Shown in pieces: positions 55,316 through 60,842 of a stretch of DNA of 60,842 nucleotides (the first letter of the stretch is position 1; each line of letters begins with the position of its first letter). Under the pieces are notes generated by a model. That model was not told the DNA's origin. It saw only the letters and a list, made by a program, of their open reading frames with translations, and did not search any database. Source of the stretch: Terriglobales bacterium (GTDB lineage: Bacteria > Acidobacteriota > Terriglobia > Bryobacterales > Bryobacteraceae); assembly GCA_021372245.1 (NCBI GenBank), contig JAJFUV010000274.1, forward strand, positions 1-60,842, written 5' to 3'. Made by a program: the position numbers and the translations under genes.

Positions 55316-56760
55316 GACGCGTTGGTCCCGGCTCGCTTCTGGTCCTTGACGAACTTCTTGCGCTTGGCGCGCAGCGAGAGGTACTCCCGAGCTTCCTTGT
55401 AAAGCCGCTTGCGCTCGCCCGAATCGAAAATCGCGCCCTTTACAATGCGCAGAGCTGCACGCGGCCGGAAGTAGTATTCACCGTAAAATTTCTCAACCCA
55501 ATCCACCAGTTCGGCGCGATCCAGGCCCGGGTAAATGATGTTCGGCAACTGGTGACCCTTCTCGTCCGTCATCGAATCGATGGTGATCAGGTTGTTGTCG
55601 CGGACATAATCGTAGAATTCGGTGCCGGGATAGGGATGCGCGATGGAAACCTGGACGGTCTCGCAGTCCAGGCGCTTGGCGAAGTCGATGGTGCGGCGGA
55701 TGCTCTCGCGCGTCTCTCCGGGCAGGCCCACAATGAAGTCGCCGTGCACCCTCAGGCCGAGCTTCTTGCAGTTGCTCTGGAAGCGCAGCGCCATCTCCAC
55801 CGTGGCGCCCTTCTTGATGTTCTTGAGGATCTGTGGGTCGCCGGATTCGTAGCCCACGATCAGAAGCCGGCAGCCGGCTTCCTTCATGGCTTTCAGCGTC
55901 TCGTAATCGGTGGTGACGCGCGAGGTGCAGCTCCAGGTGAAGTTAAGTGGCTTCAGGTGGCGGCACAGCTCGATGGTGCGCGTCTTCTGATAGTTGAAGG
56001 TGTCGTCGTCGAAGAAGATCTCGCGTAGTCCGGGGAAATTCTCGATCGCCCAGCGCACCTCATTCGCCACGTCGGCGCCGGAGCGCTTGCGCCAGCGGTG
56101 GCCGGAGTGCGTCTGCGGCCACAGGCAGTATGTGCACATGGCCGGGCAGCCGCGCGAACTATAGAAAGCCAGGAACGGGTGTTTGATGAAGGGAACGTTG
56201 TAGCGCGTGAAATCCAGATCCCGCTTATAGATCTTGGTGACCCACGGTAGCGCATCCAGATCTTCAATGGCTGGCCCGTCCGGGTTGTGCACGAAGCCGC
56301 CGTTGGAACGGAAGCTTGCTCCCGGCAACTCGTTGACCGGCGTGCCTTTGGCGAAATTGGCCACCTGGTAGTCGAACTCACGGCGCACCACGAAATCGAT
56401 GGCGCGGGAAGCGTTCAGCACGGTTTCCGGTTCGATGGTGACCGGTGGACCCACGAACGCGATCTTCAGCTTCGGGTTCGAGTCCTTCATCATCTCGGCC
56501 ATCTTCACGTCGACCCAAAAACCCGGCGTCGAGGTAAACAGCACCAGGAACTCGAAGTCCTTGGACATGGCCACGGTCTGCTCGATGGAGACACCGTGTG
56601 GAGGGGCATCCACGACCTTGCTGTCCGGAATGAGTCCGGCAGGATAGCAAAGCCACACCGGATACCAGTAGGATTCAATTTCGCGTGAAGCCGGCCAGCG
56701 GGAACTCGCGCCGCCGTCAAACTTCTCAAAAGACGGCGGGTTAAGCAACAGCGTTCTCAT
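55294..56760 (-). CDS. hpnJ: Hopanoid biosynthesis radical SAM protein HpnJ
   Basis: 488 residues: an N-terminal cobalamin-binding-type domain starting MRTLLLNPPSFEKFDGGASS, then the radical SAM domain with CPAMCTYCLWPQTHSGHRWR, whose CxxxCxxC binds the [4Fe-4S] cluster. Further motifs are EIFFDDDTFNYQK and HGDFIVGLPGETRESIR. The start and the CxxxCxxC region are the HpnJ pattern. HpnJ contracts the amino-sugar-linked hopanoid to the cyclitol ether. It is the first gene of hpnJ-EamA-EamA-hpnI, all overlapping. Confidence 0.88.
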   Translation of the reverse strand: MRTLLLNPPSFEKFDGGASSRWPASREIESYWYPVWLCYPAGLIPDSKVVDAPPHGVSIEQTVAMSKDFEFLVLFTSTPGFWVDVKMAEMMKDSNPKLKIAFVGPPVTIEPETVLNASRAIDFVVRREFDYQVANFAKGTPVNELPGASFRSNGGFVHNPDGPAIEDLDALPWVTKIYKRDLDFTRYNVPFIKHPFLAFYSSRGCPAMCTYCLWPQTHSGHRWRKRSGADVANEVRWAIENFPGLREIFFDDDTFNYQKTRTIELCRHLKPLNFTWSCTSRVTTDYETLKAMKEAGCRLLIVGYESGDPQILKNIKKGATVEMALRFQSNCKKLGLRVHGDFIVGLPGETRESIRRTIDFAKRLDCETVQVSIAHPYPGTEFYDYVRDNNLITIDSMTDEKGHQLPNIIYPGLDRAELVDWVEKFYGEYYFRPRAALRIVKGAIFDSGERKRLYKEAREYLSLRAKRKKFVKDQKRAGTNASCAKQSW

Positions 56761-56836
56761 GGGTTCTATTTAGAGCTTACTTCGCACAGCCCTCCCCGAA
56801 CAACCACAATGCAGGGAATGGCAGATAACCGGCCCC

Positions 56837-57553
56837 CTACTGGGACTCGCTAGGTTGAGCGGTGGCCGCGTGGGTTGTTTCCGGCCTGGAAAAGCCCACA
56901 TAGTTGATGTTGAGCGTGGCCATGCCCACCAGCCGGGTTTGGATCGTGCTCTCCATGTGCCGTGGAAACGCGATGCCGTCGCGGATATCGTAATCCCGGA
57001 TAAAATCCACCCGCTTCAAGAAGAGAGACGGATTCTTGACCATCCTGCCGGACTCGCGCAAAGGCATATAGGTTGCCGCGTCCACCCAAAGCTCACCCTT
57101 GAAAAGCCCTACTTTCTTCTTGCGGGGGGAAAGCTGAAAAACGTGCATGGAGCGGCCATTCCGCTCGACCACGCCCTTGTACTTGAATTTGTAATTGGCG
57201 GGCGTGATGCCGATGTTCATTTCCTCTGATGTTGTGGCTCGGGTTTCGGCGGTGAGAAACCGTGCGATCACATCGTTGCGGATCGTCTTGTCGCCGACAA
57301 AGCCGAGCGCATTGTACGTGATCTGACCCAGCTTGGAAATATTGCGAAGGGCTTGCAGCTTGCCTGTTTTCTTCAGCTTAGGCATGCTGGCGTCGATGTC
57401 CACCTGCATGGAGAGGCCGCGCATCTGGGTTTGCTGCGCCTGAGCCGCAGCCAGGTAGCGCTCCAGAACGTCCGTGCCTGGACTCGGGTCCGGGGAGGCG
57501 CCGACCAGCAAGGACGCGAACGCCACAAACAAAGATACTCTCAGTGCGCGCAT
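56837..57553 (-). CDS. LolA-like exported protein
   Basis: 238 residues from ATG 57553 with a signal peptide (MRALRVSLFVAFASLLVGAS); the longer frame upstream adds no leader-like sequence. The rest has the single-layer beta pattern of outer-membrane lipoprotein sorting proteins, with LERYLAAAQAQQTQMRGLSM, GKLQALRNISKLGQITYNAL, VFQLSPRKKKVGLFKGELWV and a long basic RKKK stretch. It probably binds a lipid or lipoprotein in the periplasm. It is 76 bases downstream of hpnJ but on the same strand ahead of it, so it may precede that operon. Confidence 0.7.
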   Translation of the reverse strand: MRALRVSLFVAFASLLVGASPDPSPGTDVLERYLAAAQAQQTQMRGLSMQVDIDASMPKLKKTGKLQALRNISKLGQITYNALGFVGDKTIRNDVIARFLTAETRATTSEEMNIGITPANYKFKYKGVVERNGRSMHVFQLSPRKKKVGLFKGELWVDAATYMPLRESGRMVKNPSLFLKRVDFIRDYDIRDGIAFPRHMESTIQTRLVGMATLNINYVGFSRPETTHAATAQPSESQ

Positions 57554-57614
57554 GGACGCCTTCAGTAGATGAAAAGCCGGGATACAGTATTCCTCTCCCA
57601 TAATCTACCAGTAA

Positions 57615-57949
57615 TTGGACGCCTCTGGCAATCCCCCGGTTACCAGCCGGGTGCGACCTGAAGCCGGCCCGTTGTCGACACTCGTCGAGTTCCCTGAAGA
57701 TGTGGACGGGAACGATTACTGGTTGTGGGAAGCTCTGACGGTAGTCACGCCGCGGGTCGTCAGCATCGAGTACAATGCTACACGCAAGACACCGGCCTGT
57801 GGAAAGATCGCCTCTGGCAGTCGGCTCCTACCGAGGTAAAAGGCAGACAAATCCGTGCGAAACTACCGGCGGCGCGCCCCATCGTGTTCTTCCTGACGGC
57901 CACCGATACACGCGGAGCCACGGTGAGCACGGAACACGAAACGCGCTAG
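57615..57949 (+). pseudogene. Mosaic of gene fragments (methyltransferase-like and hydrolase-like ends)
   Basis: Two homology-bearing pieces abut in different frames. At about 57675-57775 the frame of 57615 reads FPEDVDGNDYWLWEALTVV then PRVVSIEYNAT, a pattern seen in FkbM-like methyltransferase proteins (VDGNDYW...RVVVIEYNA). From about 57790 the frame of 57725 reads DTGLWKDRLWQSAPTEVKGR then ARPIVFFLTATDTRGATVST, resembling the tail of secreted PhoPQ-regulated-type or esterase proteins, to TAG at 57947. Neither has a matching start. Together with 57554-57614 this is the only gene-free stretch above 300 bases in the right half. Confidence 0.45.
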
Positions 57950-59016
57950 ACGATCAGCATGCAGTCGCCGTAAGAATAGAAGCGGTATTCCGCCTCCACG
58001 GCGTGACGATACGCCTCGAGCACGAACTCCCGGCCCGCGAACGCCGCCACCAGCATCAACAGGCTGCTCTTCGGCAGGTGGAAATTCGTCAGCATCGCGC
58101 CGGTAGCCCGAAACTCGAAGCCCGGTTGAATGAACAACTCGGTTTCCGCGGCGGTTTCCGCAAGCCCCCCGCGCAGCATGGCGCTCTCGATGGTTCGCAC
58201 GCTCGTTGTGCCTACCGCTACCACACGACGCGCCGCCCGCATCTTCGCCACGGTCTGTTCCGTGATGTGGTAAAACTCCGGGTGCAGGCGGCCCGCCCGC
58301 AGCATTTCCTCGTGCAGCGGCTGAAAGGTGCCCAACCCGACGTGCAGCGTCACATAAGCCAGTTCGACGCCGGCCGCGCGGCACTTTTCGAGCGTCTCCG
58401 GAGTGAAGTGCAGCCCGGCGGTGGGCGCCGCGGAGGATCCCGGCTCGCGCGCAAACACGGTCTGATACCGCACGCGGTCGGCCGGCTCGTCGGGCCGGTG
58501 CAGATACGGCGGCAGCGGCACGTGGCCCACTTCGTCGAGCTTCGCGAAGATGTCCCCGTCATAGTCGAAGCGCAGCGTGCGTTGGCCGTACTCGCCGCGG
58601 CCCACGATTTCCGCTTCGAAGCCCTCGGCAAATTTCACCCGCTCGCCCGTCCGCATCTTGCGCCCCGGGTGCACTAGCGCTTCCCACACATGCGGATCGC
58701 CTCCAACGGGCCGCACCAGCAGCGCTTCCACGCGTCCGCTCAAGTTCTCCCAGCGCTTCGGATTGTTCTTACCTACCGGCAGCGCATGCACGCCGGCGCG
58801 ATGGCCGTAAAGCCTCGACGGGATGACTTTGGAGTCGTTCAGCACCAGGCAGTCGCCTGGGGCGAGGTACTCGGGCAGGTCACGGAAGGTTCTGTCTTCC
58901 CACCGCCGCTCCCGGCGATGGAGTACCAGCATCCGCGACGCCGCACGGTCTTCAAGCGGTCGCACCGCGATCCGTTCCTGCGGCAGGCGATAATCAAAGT
59001 TGGGGATGATTTCCAA
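57946..59016 (-). CDS. queA: S-adenosylmethionine:tRNA ribosyltransferase-isomerase
   Basis: 356 residues if started at TTG 59016 (LEIIPNFDYRLPQERIA), the family length; the frame is open upstream without homology and no ATG lies close. The marks are DYRLPQERIAVRPLEDRAAS, APGDCLVLNDSKVIPSRL, APTAGLHFTPE, AYVTLHVGLGTFQPL and MLTNFHLPKSSLLMLV. The enzyme moves the ribosyl part of SAM onto preQ1 in tRNA to make epoxyqueuosine. It is divergent from tsaD with 44 bases between. Confidence 0.93.
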   Translation of the reverse strand: MEIIPNFDYRLPQERIAVRPLEDRAASRMLVLHRRERRWEDRTFRDLPEYLAPGDCLVLNDSKVIPSRLYGHRAGVHALPVGKNNPKRWENLSGRVEALLVRPVGGDPHVWEALVHPGRKMRTGERVKFAEGFEAEIVGRGEYGQRTLRFDYDGDIFAKLDEVGHVPLPPYLHRPDEPADRVRYQTVFAREPGSSAAPTAGLHFTPETLEKCRAAGVELAYVTLHVGLGTFQPLHEEMLRAGRLHPEFYHITEQTVAKMRAARRVVAVGTTSVRTIESAMLRGGLAETAAETELFIQPGFEFRATGAMLTNFHLPKSSLLMLVAAFAGREFVLEAYRHAVEAEYRFYSYGDCMLIV

Positions 59017-59060
59017 ATTCCCTGTTTTCCAGTTCCAGAATATCAGTGGAGCACTAAAGC

Positions 59061-60143
59061 TTGCGCATTCTCGGTATCGAATCGTCCTGCGATGAAACGG
59101 CCGCGGCCGTTGTGGAAGACGGCACACGTCTTCTCTCCTCGGTGGTCGCCTCGCAATTGGACACGCACGGCCGCTACGGCGGCGTAGTGCCGGAATTGGC
59201 CTCCCGCGAGCACCTGCGCGCCATCGTGCCCGTGGTGCGCGAGGCCATGGAACGCTCGTCAAGCGATTGGAGCGACCTCGCAGCCGTGGCGGCCACCTCG
59301 GGCCCCGGCCTTGTCGGCAGCCTGCTCGTGGGCCTGACCTACGCCAAGGCGCTCTCGTTCGTGCGCGGCCTGCCGCTGGTGGGTGTCAATCACATCGAAG
59401 GGCACATTTATGCGGTCGTGCTGGAAGCCGCGCAGCGCGGCGAGCCAATTCCCTTCCCGGCCATCGCACTGGTGGTGAGCGGCGGGCACACGCATCTTTT
59501 CGAAGTCGACAAAGAGTTCCACTACCGCCTTCTCGGAAAAACGCGTGACGACGCCGCCGGCGAAGCCTTCGACAAGGTCGGCAAACTACTCGGCTTCGGC
59601 TATCCCGGCGGACCGGTCATCGACCAGCTTGCCCCTCATGGCGACCCGTCGGCGGTGCGCTTCACCCTGGCGCACATGAAAGGCAACCCGCTCGATTTCA
59701 GCTTCAGCGGTCTGAAAACCGCCGTGCTGCGATGGGTAAAGGCGCACGATATGGGCGCGGAAATCGACAGGCGACGGGCCCTGCTCCGTACCACGTCCCG
59801 GCCCACCGTCGAACAGTGGCTGGAAGTCACCCCTCGGGCCACGCTCGACCTGATGGCCAGCTTCCAGCACACCGTCATCGATGAACTGCTCCGCCGCGCC
59901 GCGATGGTGGCAGACTCCACCACTGCGCGCGCACTCATCGTCTCCGGCGGCGTGAGCTGCAACGCCGGTCTGCGGGCCGCCGCGCGAACGGCGGGCTTGC
60001 CCTACCCGGCTTATTTTCCGGCCCCGGGACTTTCCACCGACAACGCCGCTATGATTGCCACAGCGGCTTTCCCCAAACTGGCGCGCGGCGAGACGGCGGA
60101 TTTCACTCTTCGCGCCCAGGCCAACCTGACTCTTGCGGAGTGA
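59061..60143 (+). CDS. tsaD: tRNA N6-threonylcarbamoyladenosine synthase
   Basis: 360 residues from TTG 59061 ([20 protein letters not shown]), where homology begins. It has the ASKHA fold with [12 protein letters not shown], the metal-binding HIEGH in [28 protein letters not shown] and the end motif [13 protein letters not shown] plus [15 protein letters not shown]. It adds the threonylcarbamoyl group to A37 of tRNAs reading ANN codons. The next gene starts 3 bases after its stop. Confidence 0.95.
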   Translation: MRILGIESSCDETAAAVVEDGTRLLSSVVASQLDTHGRYGGVVPELASREHLRAIVPVVREAMERSSSDWSDLAAVAATSGPGLVGSLLVGLTYAKALSFVRGLPLVGVNHIEGHIYAVVLEAAQRGEPIPFPAIALVVSGGHTHLFEVDKEFHYRLLGKTRDDAAGEAFDKVGKLLGFGYPGGPVIDQLAPHGDPSAVRFTLAHMKGNPLDFSFSGLKTAVLRWVKAHDMGAEIDRRRALLRTTSRPTVEQWLEVTPRATLDLMASFQHTVIDELLRRAAMVADSTTARALIVSGGVSCNAGLRAAARTAGLPYPAYFPAPGLSTDNAAMIATAAFPKLARGETADFTLRAQANLTLAE

Positions 60144-60146
60144 GCT

Positions 60147-60842
60147 ATGCGAACAATCTTTGCCCTGCTGTTGGCGGCCTGCACGCTCATGGGCGCCGTC
60201 GGTTGGCGAGCCGGCGTCGCGAAGGTGGATATAACGCCGGAGGGACCCATCTGGCTCTCCGGGTTCGCCAATCGGAACCGGCCCAGCGAAGGGGTCCTCC
60301 AGCGCATCTGGGTGAAGGCTCTGGCGCTTGAAGATGAAACCGGCGCCACGGCCGTCATTGTCACAAGCGACCTGCAGGGTTTCAGCCGCGCCATGAGCGA
60401 CCGGATCGCCTCCCAGGCCGCGGCGCGTTACAAACTCCCCCGCGAGTGTCTGCTCCTCAACGCTTCGCACAACCACAGCGCGCCGGTGACCAATGACGTT
60501 CTGCCGCTCTATTACGACTTGGCGCCGCCGCATCAGGCCGTGGTGGACCGTTACACGGCCGCGCTCCCCGGAAAGGTGCTCGAAGCCATCGGCGCTGCCA
60601 TTGCCAACCTGAGCCCCGGCACTCTTTCGTTCGAGCAAGGTCTGGCCGGCTTCGCCGTCAACCGGCGCCGGTCGCGGCCCAACACCCGCCAATTGCCCGG
60701 TCCGGTGGACCAGGACGTGCCCGTGCTCGCCATCCGCGACGCCTCCGGTGCGCTAAAGGCGGTGCTGTTCGGCTACTCCTGCCACACGACTACCCTTGCC
60801 GGCTACCAGATCAGCGGTGACTGGGCGGGATATGCGCAAGCC
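60147..60842 (+). CDS. Neutral/alkaline non-lysosomal ceramidase-like protein (partial)
   Basis: 232 residues from ATG 60147 to the right edge; the C-terminus is outside the window. The leader MRTIFALLLAACTLMGAVGW is a signal peptide with LAAC, so a lipoprotein is possible. GVAKVDITPEGPIWLSGFANR, LLLNASHNHSAPVTND and AVNRRRSRPNTRQLPGPVDQ are the N-terminal features of the neutral ceramidase family, including the zinc-binding HNH segment. Members cleave ceramide or other N-acyl lipids; many bacterial ones have no known substrate. The start is 3 bases after tsaD. Confidence 0.8.
   Translation, partial: MRTIFALLLAACTLMGAVGWRAGVAKVDITPEGPIWLSGFANRNRPSEGVLQRIWVKALALEDETGATAVIVTSDLQGFSRAMSDRIASQAAARYKLPRECLLLNASHNHSAPVTNDVLPLYYDLAPPHQAVVDRYTAALPGKVLEAIGAAIANLSPGTLSFEQGLAGFAVNRRRSRPNTRQLPGPVDQDVPVLAIRDASGALKAVLFGYSCHTTTLAGYQISGDWAGYAQA

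Overview
The window is a GC-rich bacterial chromosome segment that most resembles Acidobacteriota of the Bryobacterales/Solibacter type. This is inferred from gene content: an Oar-like TonB-dependent receptor with an N-terminal carboxypeptidase-regulatory domain, a SpoIVB-S55-like secreted protein, a GldG/DUF4340 ABC cluster, a PmoA-like (DUF6807) secreted protein, hopanoid-tailoring genes, and a recO-glyQ-glyS-ppdK block. No rRNA, tRNA, CRISPR array, insertion sequence or phage gene was seen. GTG and TTG starts and 4-base start/stop overlaps are common.

Layout. 1-2.0 kb: the front of a secreted HExxH protein, running off the left edge. 2.2-12.1 kb, plus strand: a tight operon for aromatic amino-acid/2-oxoacid catabolism (iorA, iorB, phenylacetate-CoA ligase, ACT protein, aminotransferase), followed by two near-duplicate outer-membrane barrel genes and a secreted protein of unknown role. 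12.1-15.0 kb, minus: a tyrosine-decarboxylase-like enzyme and a metallo-hydrolase. 15.1-17.7 kb: a decayed and apparently inverted exopolysaccharide locus with the two ends of an asparagine synthase on opposite strands, a flippase remnant, a glycosyltransferase stub and one intact DUF218 gene. 17.7-26.2 kb, minus: a secreted block (GH106 rhamnosidase, beta-propeller, permuted S55-like protein, esterase). 26.2-36.6 kb, minus: a kinase-like protein, ppdK with a clear terminator, glyS, glyQ, recO, a PEBP protein, GH88, hpt and an M15-like protein. 36.7-49.7 kb: rsfS, a membrane protein, a TonB receptor with operator-like dyads upstream, pncA/pncB for NAD salvage, a GldA/F/G/DUF4340-type ABC system, a radical-SAM stub and a PmoA-like protein. 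49.8-60.8 kb: a DHH phosphoesterase, ribE-ribD-ftsY, an overlapping hpnJ / two half-size EamA / hpnI operon, a LolA-like protein, a patch of gene fragments, queA divergent from tsaD, and the start of a neutral-ceramidase-like gene.

How the genes work together. The first operon would turn aromatic amino acids into aryl-2-oxoacids and then arylacetyl-CoA, with two barrels as likely entry channels. The hpn block would place an amino sugar and cyclitol on bacteriohopanetetrol, and the two small transporters between the enzymes are candidate lipid or precursor flippases. Glycan use is suggested by GH106, GH88, the esterase and the TonB receptor. The strongest oddities are the split and inverted asnB, the S55-like protein with its catalytic halves in reversed order, the IorA that ends where its ferredoxin domain should begin, and the hpnJ-EamA-EamA-hpnI operon. 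All calls come from reading the sequence and knowledge of families; no database search was run.
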